From Flavobacterium sp. (GTDB lineage Bacteria > Bacteroidota > Bacteroidia > Flavobacteriales > Flavobacteriaceae): a DNA stretch of 64,000 bases. The translations under genes and the position numbers were made by a program. The stretch is taken from positions 18,134 to 82,133 of the forward strand of contig NZ_JAHEBT010000002.1 in assembly GCF_024642105.1 (NCBI RefSeq), given 5' to 3'. Below are positions 53,878 through 63,208 of the stretch, piece after piece (position 1 is the first letter of the stretch; each line of letters starts with the position of its first letter). Under the pieces are notes generated by a model. It was not told the origin of the DNA, ran no database searches, and saw only the letters and a program-made list of their open reading frames with translations.

Positions 53878-55161
53878 TTACAAGACTTCCAAAGTTCGCT
53901 CTAAAGCCATGCCTCTAGAACCCTTTATCAAGATTGTACTATGCTCAATCGGTTGTTTTTTTATATATGTTGCTAAATCATTGAAACTTGCATAAAAATG
54001 AAAGTTTTCATTGTCTACACTATTGGCAAAAAAATCAGCACCAACAAAATGACAAACAATATCCTTTTGATTGAATAAAGAATCCACTATCTGTTGATGC
54101 TCTTGAAGACTTTCTTCTCCCAATTCAAACATATCGCCTAAAATTGCAATTTTGTTTGAGTTGTCCAATTGCTTAAAATTTTCAATTGCCACCGCCATGC
54201 TACTCGGATTGGCGTTGTAAGCATCCAAGATAATTTGATTGGTTCCTTTGGTAATCAATTGCGATCGATTATTTTCTGGAATATATCCTTCTAAAGCGGA
54301 CTTAATAGCCTCTTTAGAAACTTTAAAGTAATTTCCTATAGCAATGGCAGCATTGATATTATTTGCATTATACAAGCCTATTAAATGCGACTTAATTTTT
54401 AAACCTTCAAATACTACAGATACAAACGGATTGGCTGTTACTGTTGTCACAGAAATATTGGCGTTTAATTTATCAACTCCAAATGTGTAATTAGGTAAAG
54501 ATTTTGTTTTTTCTACCTGAATAGCATCTTCTAAATTAACAAAAACTAATTTCTCATTATCAGAAAGATAAGTATACATCTCACTTTTACCTTCAATCAC
54601 CCCTAAAACACCCCCAAAACCTTCCAAATGAGCCTTACCAAAATTAGTGATATAGCCATAATCTGGCTGAGCCAATTCACACAGAAATTCAATTTCTTTC
54701 TTATGATTAGCCCCCATTTCTACTATTCCAATTTCTGTTTCTGAGGTAAAAGAAAGTAACGTCAAAGGAACCCCAATATGGTTATTTAAATTCCCAACAG
54801 TAGCTTTGGTTCTATATTTTTCCGAAAGAACTGCATGAATCAATTCTTTAGTGGTTGTCTTCCCATTACTCCCTGTAAGAGCTATAATTGGCAGTTTCAA
54901 GTAATTTCGGTGGTACTGCGCTAATTCCTGAAGTGCTTTAAGGCTATCGCGTACCAAAATAGTTCTTTGGTCAATAAAATAATCTGAATTGTCAATTATC
55001 ACATACGAAGCGCCCTTTTCTAACGCTTCTTTAGCAAAAGTATTGGCGTCAAAATTCTCTCCTTTTATAGCTACAAAAAAGGAATTAGGTTGAATCTTTC
55101 GGGTATCAATTGAAACCGATGAACATTCTAAAAATAAGGCATGAATTGAAGCAATATCCAT
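53878..55161 (-). CDS. murF: UDP-N-acetylmuramoyl-tripeptide--D-alanyl-D-alanine ligase
   Basis: Cytoplasmic Mur ligase that adds D-Ala-D-Ala to the peptidoglycan precursor using ATP. 427 residues. N-terminal domain with SIDTRKIQPNSFFVAIKG, P-loop TGSNGKTTT (96-104), EMGANHKKEIEFL, and the C-terminal domain with LDAYNANPSSM and ILGDMFELGEES, all typical of MurF. It is in the same direction as gldJ but separated from it by a terminator. Confidence 0.94.
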   Translation of the reverse strand: MDIASIHALFLECSSVSIDTRKIQPNSFFVAIKGENFDANTFAKEALEKGASYVIIDNSDYFIDQRTILVRDSLKALQELAQYHRNYLKLPIIALTGSNGKTTTKELIHAVLSEKYRTKATVGNLNNHIGVPLTLLSFTSETEIGIVEMGANHKKEIEFLCELAQPDYGYITNFGKAHLEGFGGVLGVIEGKSEMYTYLSDNEKLVFVNLEDAIQVEKTKSLPNYTFGVDKLNANISVTTVTANPFVSVVFEGLKIKSHLIGLYNANNINAAIAIGNYFKVSKEAIKSALEGYIPENNRSQLITKGTNQIILDAYNANPSSMAVAIENFKQLDNSNKIAILGDMFELGEESLQEHQQIVDSLFNQKDIVCHFVGADFFANSVDNENFHFYASFNDLATYIKKQPIEHSTILIKGSRGMALERTLEVL

Positions 55162-55182
55162 ATAACTGAAAATTTTAAAAAC

Positions 55183-55206
55183 AAAAAGCCCTAAAAAGGG
55201 CTTTTT
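55183..55206 (-). terminator. Terminator of gldJ
   Basis: Perfect 10-bp inverted repeat AAAAAGCCCT / AGGGCTTTTT with a 4-base loop, about 19 bp after the gldJ stop on the minus strand. Confidence 0.85.
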
Positions 55207-55224
55207 ATTGTAATACTATAAAAA

Positions 55225-56913
55225 CTAGTTTCTAGGTCTTTTCTTGTTTTGTGATTTAGAACCTACTCTTGACATAGCACATCTAAAACCGATGTAATCT
55301 GTTGCCATATCTTGAGGAAAATATCTTCTTTGGGCTGGATCCAACCAATACGCTCTATCTCTCCAAGACCCTCCTTTATATACTCTGACATTATCGTTAA
55401 TCAAAGTCGTTCTTTTGTTAGATTTATCGTATTTTCTTACCATTTTACCTAAACTATCTACAGTAACATTGTGTTTAGGTGAATTGTACATGCTTTTTGC
55501 CTCTTTAGTAGACTCTGAAGAACCAAATTTAAAATCTTTGGTAGATTGTTGATCTCCATCTCTAAAATTCAAGTTGTTACTTCTATCAAAGTTTTGTCTC
55601 AAATAGGTTTCATTTTCATCCACTGGAACTTGAGCCAATTGACCTGGAAATGTTCTTGCAATAACTTTACCGTTACTTAAAGTGTCATACTTCATAGTCT
55701 CTTTAGTAATGATTTCTGCTTTACCATCTTTACCGATCTTGTTTTTGGTATATTGATTTCCTCTGAAATAATTAAAATCATTGAATTCATTGTCTACAAT
55801 AGGTCTATATACATCCGCAACCCATTCCGCCACGTTACCCGCCATATCGTACAAACCAAAATCATTAGCTGGGTATTTTTTTACTTCATTAGTAATATCA
55901 GCTCCGTCATCAGACCATCCTGCTATACCACCATAATCTCCATTCCCTTGTTTAAAGTTAGCCAATTGATCTCCTTTTGTCTGACGTTTACCTGAACGTG
56001 TATATTGACCTGACCAAGGATATTTTTTCTGTCCTTTATATACATTATATTCTCTTTGTCCTATATCTGCAGCCGCGGCATATTCCCACTCTGCTTCAGT
56101 TGGCAATCTATATTCCGGCAATAACAATCCTGAAGAACGTTGCACATAAATATTTTTAGGCTCAATAACTTTTCCGTCTTTTCCTGTTTTTGTTCCTTTA
56201 GCTGCCGATCCTTTTCTTCCTTTCAAAACAATTTTATCATCGCCTCCGTAAGTTGATATTGGAGAATTAAAATAAGTCTCTGTACTAAATGAATTTTCAG
56301 CAGTTACATCTAAAGTTTTAGCATCTTTTTTCAAGTAGCCATTTTTTTCTAATAAGGCCTCATTCACACGATCTGTTCTCCATTTACTGAATTCATTCGC
56401 TTGAATCCAATTCACACCAACAACGGGATAACTTGCATAAGCAGGGTGTCTTAAATAATTATTAGTCATAGTTTCACTATATCCTAATCTATTTCTCCAG
56501 ACCAAAGTATCAGGCAAAGCGCCTTCGTAAATATGTTTGTAGTTTTCTTCTGTTGGAGGGAATACATTTTTCAACCACTGTAAGTATTCTAAATACATAA
56601 AATTAGTCACCTCTGTTTCATCCATATAGAAGGATTGAACGTGTTGTTGGTTAGGAGTGTTATTCCAATCATGCATTACATCATCTTGCACTTTTCCCAT
56701 AGTAAAAGTTCCTCCTTCAACAAAAACTAAACCAGGTCCAGCTTCTTGATCTCCTTCTTTCTTAAACCCTCCTTTTTTGTTATTTACATTCCAGCCCGTT
56801 GCTCTAGAAGATCCTTTACCCGAACTAGATGATTTTTTACTACAACTTGACACTCCTATGATTAACAACATAGACATCATCAATTGCAAGGCCTTAATTT
56901 TGTTTACTTTCAT
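55225..56913 (-). CDS. gldJ: Gliding motility lipoprotein GldJ
   Basis: Outer-membrane lipoprotein needed for gliding and for stability of the T9SS motor partner GldK in flavobacteria. 562 residues; lipobox VSSC with C24. The body has an FGE-sulfatase-type fold (FVEGGTFTMG, MDETEVTN, RLPTEAEWEYAAAADIG, MAGNVAEWVADVY, FRCAMSRVG), but the region equal to the FGE redox pair reads GGSWRDRAYWLD and has no cysteines, so it is a structural relative and not an FGE. Neighbours murF and porV are the usual ones for gldJ. Confidence 0.95.
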   Translation of the reverse strand: MKVNKIKALQLMMSMLLIIGVSSCSKKSSSSGKGSSRATGWNVNNKKGGFKKEGDQEAGPGLVFVEGGTFTMGKVQDDVMHDWNNTPNQQHVQSFYMDETEVTNFMYLEYLQWLKNVFPPTEENYKHIYEGALPDTLVWRNRLGYSETMTNNYLRHPAYASYPVVGVNWIQANEFSKWRTDRVNEALLEKNGYLKKDAKTLDVTAENSFSTETYFNSPISTYGGDDKIVLKGRKGSAAKGTKTGKDGKVIEPKNIYVQRSSGLLLPEYRLPTEAEWEYAAAADIGQREYNVYKGQKKYPWSGQYTRSGKRQTKGDQLANFKQGNGDYGGIAGWSDDGADITNEVKKYPANDFGLYDMAGNVAEWVADVYRPIVDNEFNDFNYFRGNQYTKNKIGKDGKAEIITKETMKYDTLSNGKVIARTFPGQLAQVPVDENETYLRQNFDRSNNLNFRDGDQQSTKDFKFGSSESTKEAKSMYNSPKHNVTVDSLGKMVRKYDKSNKRTTLINDNVRVYKGGSWRDRAYWLDPAQRRYFPQDMATDYIGFRCAMSRVGSKSQNKKRPRN

Positions 56914-57338
56914 ACTATTTTTTATAGGTAATTTTCGTATTGCAATATAATGATTACCAATTAACCGCTCTACTATTTTTTCTTTATAAATTTAAAAATC
57001 AACTTTTATGAGCAACCCCACAAAAACAAAAACGCAAATTTATAATTTTTATTATAACAATTACACTAATATACTACATTTTTACTTACAAAACCAACAT
57101 AACCTCCCACTTCTTCAAGACAACCCAATTAATCCATAAGATTAAAACAAACTAAACATTCTACATAACTAATAAATAAATCACATACAATAATATCGAA
57201 AAAATGAAGTTATACAGAAATAGATTTCTGAGGTTAAACGAAAACTTCTTTTTTTTAACCCAGAATAAAATGTAGAAAAATTCAAAATTGGTAATACTAT
57301 AAAAAATAGTACATTTGTTTAATCAATTACGTTTAAAA
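56914..57338. other. 425-bp gldJ-porV intergenic region, no porU
   Basis: No gene is supported; a 43-codon frame from 57008 has no recognisable features. In Flavobacterium johnsoniae I recall porU lying between gldJ and porV, and nothing of it is seen here. The right end holds a consensus promoter for porV (57288-57317). Confidence 0.75.
57288..57317 (+). promoter_or_regulatory. Bacteroidota-type promoter of porV
   Basis: TTG at 57288-57290, 19-bp spacer, then TACATTTG at 57310-57317, an exact TAnnTTTG box. This matches the known Bacteroidota -33/-7 layout and puts the transcription start just before the porV ATG at 57339. Confidence 0.72.
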
Positions 57339-58502
57339 ATGAAAAAAACAACCTTATTTCTGATATGCCTTATAATTATTTCTTCAGCAAAAGCACAAGA
57401 AAGAGTAATTACTACTGGTGTACCCTTTTTAATGGTTTCAGCAGATGCTAGAGCTGCAGGTATGGCTGATATTGGTATTGCTACTTCAACTGATGCTTTT
57501 GCTCAACAATGGAATCCTGCAAAGTATGCTTTTGCTGAACACAAACAAGGTTTTTCTGTGAGTTACACTCCTTACCTCACCGACTTGGTAAACGACATAT
57601 CATTAGGACAAATAACTTATTTCAATAAAATCAACGAAAGAAGTGCTTGGGCAAGTAGTCTACGTTATTTTGGACTAGGGAATATTGAATTACGAAATGA
57701 TGCTAATGACCAACCTAGAGTAGTCTCTCCAAACGAATTAGCTCTTGACGGTTCTTATTCATTAAAACTTAGCAATACCTTTTCAATGGCTGTCGCTGGA
57801 AGATATATTCGTTCTAATCTCAAAGTAGCCACTGATAATACCGATGCATCTGCAGCGAATACCTTTGCAGTAGATGTTGCCGGATTCTATCAGTCAGAAG
57901 AAAAAGCATACAATCATTTTAATGGTATTTGGCGTGCCGGTTTTAACATTCAGAACTTAGGCCCTAAAATCAGTTATGATAACGACGAATTCAATACTAA
58001 TTTCTTACCCGCTAATTTAAAAATCGGAACAGGCTTTGACTTTATTTTTGACGAAGACAACAAGCTTACCGTCAACCTTGAACTGAACAAATTATTAGTT
58101 CCTACGCCTCAAAATCCAGATTTGAATGGAGACGGGACAACAACTCCAGAAGAATACGCTCAAAATTATAATGAGTACCGAAAAATTGGATGGGTTTCTG
58201 GTATATTTAAATCATTTGGCGATGCCCCAAATGGATTTAGTGAAGAAATCAACGAAGTCACCTATGCTTTAGGTTCAGAATATGTATACAAAGATGCATT
58301 TGCAATGCGCGCGGGTTATTTTCACGAAAGCCCTACGAAAGGAGCCAGACAATATTTTTCTTTAGGGGCAGGATTTAAATACACTACCGCAAAAATTGAT
58401 GTATCGTATTTATTCTCAACTTCCAAAATAAGAAACCCTTTAGAAAACACACTCCGTTTCTCGTTAACCTTTAACTTTGGTGATAATTACGGACTAAATT
58501 AA
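57339..58502 (+). CDS. porV: T9SS outer-membrane protein PorV (LptO)
   Basis: Outer-membrane beta-barrel that collects T9SS substrates from the translocon for processing and attachment. 387 residues from the ATG at 57339, which opens a standard signal peptide (MKKTTLFLICLIIISSAKAQ); an upstream start would add eight residues that overlap the -7 promoter region. PorV hallmarks: GVPFLMVSADARAAGMADIG, TDAFAQQWNPAKYAF and many alternating barrel strands up to LRFSLTFNFG. A strong terminator follows. The T9SS sorting domains at 4281 and 7500 show that substrates exist in the same region. Confidence 0.94.
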   Translation: MKKTTLFLICLIIISSAKAQERVITTGVPFLMVSADARAAGMADIGIATSTDAFAQQWNPAKYAFAEHKQGFSVSYTPYLTDLVNDISLGQITYFNKINERSAWASSLRYFGLGNIELRNDANDQPRVVSPNELALDGSYSLKLSNTFSMAVAGRYIRSNLKVATDNTDASAANTFAVDVAGFYQSEEKAYNHFNGIWRAGFNIQNLGPKISYDNDEFNTNFLPANLKIGTGFDFIFDEDNKLTVNLELNKLLVPTPQNPDLNGDGTTTPEEYAQNYNEYRKIGWVSGIFKSFGDAPNGFSEEINEVTYALGSEYVYKDAFAMRAGYFHESPTKGARQYFSLGAGFKYTTAKIDVSYLFSTSKIRNPLENTLRFSLTFNFGDNYGLN

Positions 58503-58526
58503 CATATAATAACTCATCTCACTACT

Positions 58527-58556
58527 AAATCCAAATTTCAATTGAAATTTGGATTT
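58527..58556. terminator. porV terminator
   Basis: A 30-bp perfect palindrome (AAATCCAAATTTCAA and its complement) followed by a T-run, 24 bp after the porV stop and upstream of the cdd start. Confidence 0.88.
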
Positions 58557-58572
58557 TTTTTCCGAAACAAAA

Positions 58573-59055
58573 ATGAATAAAATAACGATAACTACTAATT
58601 TTGATGTTTTTGAATCTATTCAAGAATTACCTACCGACATTCAAAATTTAATGCAAGATGCTGTAGCAATTCGCAAAACAGCCTATGCTCCCTACTCCAA
58701 TTTTAAAGTAGGAGCAGCTATTTTATTAGACAATGGAAAAATCATTTTAGGTTCCAACCAAGAAAATGCCGCCTACCCTTCTGGACTTTGCGCCGAAAGA
58801 GTAGCCGTTTTCCAAGCTGGGGCTATTTTTCCTGAAGCTAAAATTTTAAAAATGGCGATTTCAGCTGCATCGGGAAGTTCAACTACCGATGCACCAATAC
58901 CTCCTTGCGGCTCTTGCAGACAGTCTATTGCTGAATACGAAATAAAACAAAATACCCCTATCGAAATTTACTTTATGGGAGAAATTGGCTCGATTTACAA
59001 ATCAGACTCCCTAAAAAACTTACTACCGCTTCTTTTTGATAAAAAGTTCTTATAA
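58573..59055 (+). CDS. cdd: Cytidine deaminase
   Basis: Cytoplasmic zinc enzyme converting cytidine and deoxycytidine to uridine forms in pyrimidine salvage. 160 residues from the ATG at 58573; an earlier in-frame ATG at 58549 lies inside the porV terminator and is unlikely. Zinc and catalytic motif: C73-A-E75 in SGLCAERVAVFQAG and C112, C115 in PPCGSCRQ, with FKVGAAILLDNGKI before it. Position next to porV is common in flavobacteria. Confidence 0.93.
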   Translation: MNKITITTNFDVFESIQELPTDIQNLMQDAVAIRKTAYAPYSNFKVGAAILLDNGKIILGSNQENAAYPSGLCAERVAVFQAGAIFPEAKILKMAISAASGSSTTDAPIPPCGSCRQSIAEYEIKQNTPIEIYFMGEIGSIYKSDSLKNLLPLLFDKKFL

Positions 59056-59182
59056 AAAAACTCAAAAAATAGCATATTAATTTTAGTGCTAAGTTGGAAT
59101 GTGTTATTTTTGCACTTCGCAAATTTGTGTGAGGAAACTATTTTGCGTTATTAGGTACAATTGATAACACAACATTATTCAA

Positions 59183-60181
59183 ATGAAAGAAGTTACAAAA
59201 GAAGTTTATTTAAAGTGGTACGAAGACATGCTGCTTTGGAGAAAGTTTGAAGACAAACTTGCAGCATTATACATTCAACAAAAGGTAAGAGGATTTCTCC
59301 ACTTATACAATGGTCAAGAAGCCGTTTTAGCAGGCGCTTTGCATGCTATGGATTTGACTAAAGACAAAATGATTACCGCATACAGAAACCACGTTCAACC
59401 TATTGGAATGGGAGTTGACCCAAGAGCTGTAATGGCTGAACTATTAGGAAAAGTAACCGGTACTTCAAAAGGAATGGGTGGTTCAATGCACATTTTCTCA
59501 AAAGAACATCGTTTTTACGGAGGTCACGGAATTGTTGGTGGCCAAATTCCTGTAGGAGCGGGATTAGCATTTGCAGATAAATATTTTGAAACTGGTGGTG
59601 TTACTATGACCTATTTTGGTGATGGAGCTGCTCGTCAAGGTTCTCTACACGAAGCGTTCAATATGGCTATGCTATGGAAATTACCTGTAGTATTTATCGT
59701 TGAAAACAACGGTTATGCCATGGGAACATCTGTGGAAAGAACAGCTAACCATACTGACATTTGGAAATTAGGATTAGGATATGAAATGCCTTGCGGACCT
59801 GTTGACGGAATGAATCCAGTGAAAGTGGCCGAAGCAATGACAGAAGCTATTGAAAGAGCGCGTCGTGGAGACGGACCTACTTTCCTTGAAATGAAAACGT
59901 ACCGATACAGAGGACACTCAATGTCTGATGCACAACTATACCGTTCAAAAGAAGAGATAGAAGAATACAAAAAAATTGACCCAATTACACAAGTATTAGA
60001 TGTAATCAAGGATCAAAAATATGCTACTAACGAAGAAATCGAAGCGATTGATCAAAGAGTTAAAGATTTAGTAGAAGAATGTGCAAAATTTGCAGAAGAA
60101 TCTCCTTATCCAGAAATTCAACAATTATACGACGTAGTATACGAACAAGAAGACTATCCATTTTTACCTCATAAATTATAA
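59183..60181 (+). CDS. pdhA: Pyruvate dehydrogenase E1 component, alpha subunit
   Basis: Thiamine-diphosphate-dependent alpha subunit that decarboxylates pyruvate and passes the acetyl group to E2. 332 residues. Motifs: RNHVQPIGMG, GMGGSMHIFSKEHRFYGGHG (98-117), ThDP site from GDG (146-148) to NN (175-176), and the phosphorylation-loop-like TYRYRGHSMSD. The beta subunit gene is not adjacent; E2 follows after 6 bp, so the two form an operon. A TATTTTTG box at 59105 may be its -7 element, without a clear -33. Confidence 0.94.
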   Translation: MKEVTKEVYLKWYEDMLLWRKFEDKLAALYIQQKVRGFLHLYNGQEAVLAGALHAMDLTKDKMITAYRNHVQPIGMGVDPRAVMAELLGKVTGTSKGMGGSMHIFSKEHRFYGGHGIVGGQIPVGAGLAFADKYFETGGVTMTYFGDGAARQGSLHEAFNMAMLWKLPVVFIVENNGYAMGTSVERTANHTDIWKLGLGYEMPCGPVDGMNPVKVAEAMTEAIERARRGDGPTFLEMKTYRYRGHSMSDAQLYRSKEEIEEYKKIDPITQVLDVIKDQKYATNEEIEAIDQRVKDLVEECAKFAEESPYPEIQQLYDVVYEQEDYPFLPHKL

Positions 60182-60187
60182 TCAGTT

Positions 60188-61810
60188 ATGGCTACAATAG
60201 TAACAATGCCTCGTTTGAGCGATACAATGACAGAAGGAACGGTGGCTACTTGGCTTAAAAAAGTCGGTGATAAAGTAAGCGAAGGAGATATCTTAGCCGA
60301 AATCGAAACAGATAAAGCCACTATGGAATTTGAATCTTTCAATGAAGGAACACTTTTACATATTGGTATACAAGCAGGAGAAACTGCTCCGGTAGATTCA
60401 TTATTAGCAATTATAGGAAATGAAGGAGAAGATATTTCAGCTTTATTAGCCGGAAGTACTGCAGCAGCTCCAGTAACTGAAACTCCTGTAGCAACTGAAA
60501 CCAAACAAGAATCACCTGCAACTACACCAGCAGCAGCACTTCCAGAAGGAGTAATTGTAGTAACAATGCCTCGTTTGAGTGACACGATGACTGAAGGAAC
60601 CGTAGCGACTTGGTTGAAAAAAGTAGGCGATACTGTTGCAGAAGGAGACATCCTTGCAGAAATCGAAACAGACAAAGCTACTATGGAGTTTGAGTCATTC
60701 AATGCTGGAACTTTATTATATATTGGAATTCAAGAAGGAAGCACGGCACCAGTTGATAGTTTATTAGCGATCATAGGGCCTGCTGGAACAGATATTAGTG
60801 GCGTAGCTGACAATTTTAAAGTTGGCGGTTCAAATGCTACTGTTGCAAAAGAAGAAACTAAAGCAGCGCCTGCTGAAAAGGCATCGCCAATCACTCAAGA
60901 AGCAGCCGCTGACGGACAACGTATTTTGGCTTCGCCTTTAGCTAAGAAAATTGCTAATGACAAAGGAATCCAATTATCACAAGTAAAAGGTTCTGGAGAA
61001 AATGGACGTATCGTAAAAAGTGATATCGAAAACTTTACTCCATCTGCAAGCAGCACTACAGCCGCTGCAACACAACCACAAGAAACAGCTAAAGTAGCAG
61101 CTCCAAAAGTATTCGTTCCTGCTGGAGAAGTTTTCACAGAAGAAATTAAAAATTCGCAAATGCGTAAAATCATTGCGAAACGTTTAGCTGAATCTTTATT
61201 CACAGCACCTCACTATAACTTATCTATTGAAGTTTCAATGGATGAAGCAATGAAATCAAGAGCCGTAATTAACAGTGTTCCTGACACCAAAGTTTCTTTC
61301 AATGACATGGTAATTAAGGCCTGTGCAACAGCCTTGAAAAAACACCCAATTATCAATTCGCAATGGAGAGAAGATGCTATTATCATCAATCACCACGTAA
61401 ATATTGGTGTAGCAGTAGCTGTTGAAGACGGATTAGTAGTTCCTGTACTGCGATTTACAGATGCTATGAGTTTATCTCAAATTGGTGCAAGCGTAAGAGA
61501 TTTAGCAGGAAGAGCTAAAAACAAAAAATTACTTCCTAACGAAATGGAAGGAAGTACATTTACAGTTTCTAACCTTGGAATGTTTGGTATCACTGAGTTC
61601 AACTCTATCATTAACCAACCTAACTCTGCTATCCTTTCTGTAGGAGCTATTGTAGAGAAACCAGTAGTTAAAAACGGACAAATTGTAGTAGGTAATACTA
61701 TGATGCTTTCTTTAGCTTGTGACCACCGTACCATTGATGGTGCGACAGGAGCACAGTTTTTACAAACATTAAAACAATACATTGAGAACCCAGTAACAAT
61801 GCTTGCATAA
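60188..61810 (+). CDS. pdhC: Pyruvate dehydrogenase E2 component (dihydrolipoamide acetyltransferase), two lipoyl domains
   Basis: Core of the pyruvate dehydrogenase complex; transfers the acetyl group to CoA. 540 residues: two lipoyl domains (about 1-80 and 122-200) with lipoyl lysines K43 and K163, each in EIETDKATMEFES, exactly 120 residues apart; Ala/Pro/Thr linkers; a peripheral-subunit-binding domain about 248-285 (ASPLAKKIANDKGI); and the acetyltransferase domain with H513 and D517 in CDHRTIDGATG. It follows pdhA by 6 bp and ends before a terminator. Confidence 0.95.
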   Translation: MATIVTMPRLSDTMTEGTVATWLKKVGDKVSEGDILAEIETDKATMEFESFNEGTLLHIGIQAGETAPVDSLLAIIGNEGEDISALLAGSTAAAPVTETPVATETKQESPATTPAAALPEGVIVVTMPRLSDTMTEGTVATWLKKVGDTVAEGDILAEIETDKATMEFESFNAGTLLYIGIQEGSTAPVDSLLAIIGPAGTDISGVADNFKVGGSNATVAKEETKAAPAEKASPITQEAAADGQRILASPLAKKIANDKGIQLSQVKGSGENGRIVKSDIENFTPSASSTTAAATQPQETAKVAAPKVFVPAGEVFTEEIKNSQMRKIIAKRLAESLFTAPHYNLSIEVSMDEAMKSRAVINSVPDTKVSFNDMVIKACATALKKHPIINSQWREDAIIINHHVNIGVAVAVEDGLVVPVLRFTDAMSLSQIGASVRDLAGRAKNKKLLPNEMEGSTFTVSNLGMFGITEFNSIINQPNSAILSVGAIVEKPVVKNGQIVVGNTMMLSLACDHRTIDGATGAQFLQTLKQYIENPVTMLA

Positions 61811-61833
61811 TTACTCGTTTTCTTAAACTATAG

Positions 61834-61862
61834 AATCCCGTCTTGTTTTACTTGGCGGGATT
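61834..61862. terminator. Terminator of the pdhA-pdhC operon
   Basis: AATCCCG pairs with CGGGATT, extended by a U-G and a C-G pair to nine, 11-base loop, then a long T-run. It lies 23 bp after pdhC and just before the stop of the converging glycosyltransferase gene. Confidence 0.82.
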
Positions 61863-61865
61863 TTT

Positions 61866-63098
61866 TTATTTCTTATTTTTTTCTTCAATCCAACGAGACA
61901 TATATTTGGTACTCTGCATTGTATGGTGGTACAACATTTGACCCAAGAAATTATTTTGCCTGTGCTTCTTTAAATTCATTTGTAATTCAGCTATTGTATT
62001 CATAAATTCATCTTCAAACAGCTCTTTCAAATAGAGTTGCTTAATAATTTCAAATCCATTTTGCTGACTTTGTTTCCAAATAATTTCATCTTGATACAAT
62101 TGAACTGACGCATCTGCAAATTGTTGCGGATTATCTTCGATACTACCATTCCAATCTAAAGCACCACGCATCGACTCAGCACCAATAGAAGAAGTAACTG
62201 ATGGAGTTCCATATTCCATTGCTTCCAATAATTTCCCTTTAATTCCGGCACCAAAACGAAGCGGTGCCAACAATACCCGAGCATTTGAAATCACATCTTT
62301 AGCATTGTCAGCTCTACCTTTTATTACAAATCCTTCCTTCTCATTATGCAATTGAAAAACCTTCTGCGAAGGATAGGCCCCATAAATTTCCAACACTGCT
62401 GTAGGAAGTTGTTTTCTAATTAAAGGCCAAATTATTTCTTTTAAATACTGAACGGCATTCCAATTGGGTTCATGAAGAAAATTACCTATAAATACAAAAT
62501 GTTGCCTTTGATTATATGGCAAAGTATTCCTATCAACCGAATCAACCACTAAAGGCAAGTAATACAAAAGCGATTGATCTATTTTAAAAACAGACTGTAA
62601 TACCTCCATTTCGTATTCAGAAACCATCAAAGATACATCTGAACGCAAAATACTAGCAATTTCTCTTTTGGCTACATCTTCTTGTAGTAAATCCAAAATC
62701 TCAAATTTCCGATTCGCTTTAAAGGCATTAAAGCGAGCCAAACGCAAACAATGCAAATCTTCGGTGTCTAAAATCCGAACAGTATCAGGACAATTTTCCG
62801 CAACACGCCAACCAAATTGCTCTTCAATCATAAAACGATCAAACAAAACCACATTAGGCTGCAATTCCTTCAAAAACAAATCAAAACTAGAATCATTCAA
62901 CTCAATAGCCACTTTATCAACACCAAAATCGGCAAGCGAAATCATAAAGTCACTATCCTGAGCGGGACTTGCAAAAGTAATGGCAAAACCCTGTTTCTTA
63001 AACAAGGAGATTAACTGCATCATTCTTCCACCAGCGGCAGAAGAATTAGGTTCAGGCCAAACAAAACCGATAATTAATAGTCGTTTATTCGTATTCAT
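61866..63098 (-). CDS. Glycosyltransferase, GT4-like
   Basis: Probable GT-B fold glycosyltransferase acting on an unknown sugar acceptor, perhaps in surface polysaccharide synthesis. 410 residues from the ATG at 63098, which opens with a Rossmann strand (NKRLLIIGFVWPEPNSSAAG). The longer frame to 63191 would add 31 residues of unlikely character. C-terminal nucleotide-sugar half: HFVFIGNFLHEPNWNAV, ARVLLAPLRFGAGIKGKLLE and AMEYGTPSVTSSIGAE, typical of GT4 enzymes. No signal peptide. Stand-alone gene, divergent from miaE. Confidence 0.82.
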   Translation of the reverse strand: MNTNKRLLIIGFVWPEPNSSAAGGRMMQLISLFKKQGFAITFASPAQDSDFMISLADFGVDKVAIELNDSSFDLFLKELQPNVVLFDRFMIEEQFGWRVAENCPDTVRILDTEDLHCLRLARFNAFKANRKFEILDLLQEDVAKREIASILRSDVSLMVSEYEMEVLQSVFKIDQSLLYYLPLVVDSVDRNTLPYNQRQHFVFIGNFLHEPNWNAVQYLKEIIWPLIRKQLPTAVLEIYGAYPSQKVFQLHNEKEGFVIKGRADNAKDVISNARVLLAPLRFGAGIKGKLLEAMEYGTPSVTSSIGAESMRGALDWNGSIEDNPQQFADASVQLYQDEIIWKQSQQNGFEIIKQLYLKELFEDEFMNTIAELQMNLKKHRQNNFLGQMLYHHTMQSTKYMSRWIEEKNKK

Positions 63099-63208
63099 AT
63101 TTACGTAATAGTGAAGTACAAAATAATGGTAATTAAACGGGAATTCCATCCTATTTCCTAAAAATTGAACATAAAAAGAGTAATTTTGCAACTCTAAATT
63201 AATAATTC

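Noticed and set aside
55225..56913. GldJ as a second sulfatase-modifying enzyme
   Set aside because: The FGE fold is present but the catalytic cysteine pair is absent, and the sequence fits GldJ in its usual gene neighbourhood.
57008..57139. 43-codon frame in the gldJ-porV gap as a porU remnant
   Set aside because: No PorU-like motif, low-complexity Asn/Tyr-rich translation, and it is too short to judge.
58549..58572. Longer N-terminus for cytidine deaminase
   Set aside because: The upstream ATG lies inside the porV terminator palindrome; the ATG at 58573 gives the normal protein.
60169..60702. Antisense frame of 177 codons over the pdhC lipoyl region
   Set aside because: Its internal repeat only mirrors the duplicated lipoyl domains on the other strand.
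63099..63191. 31-residue N-terminal extension of the glycosyltransferase
   Set aside because: The Rossmann strand starts at the internal Met; the extension is Tyr/Phe-rich without family support.
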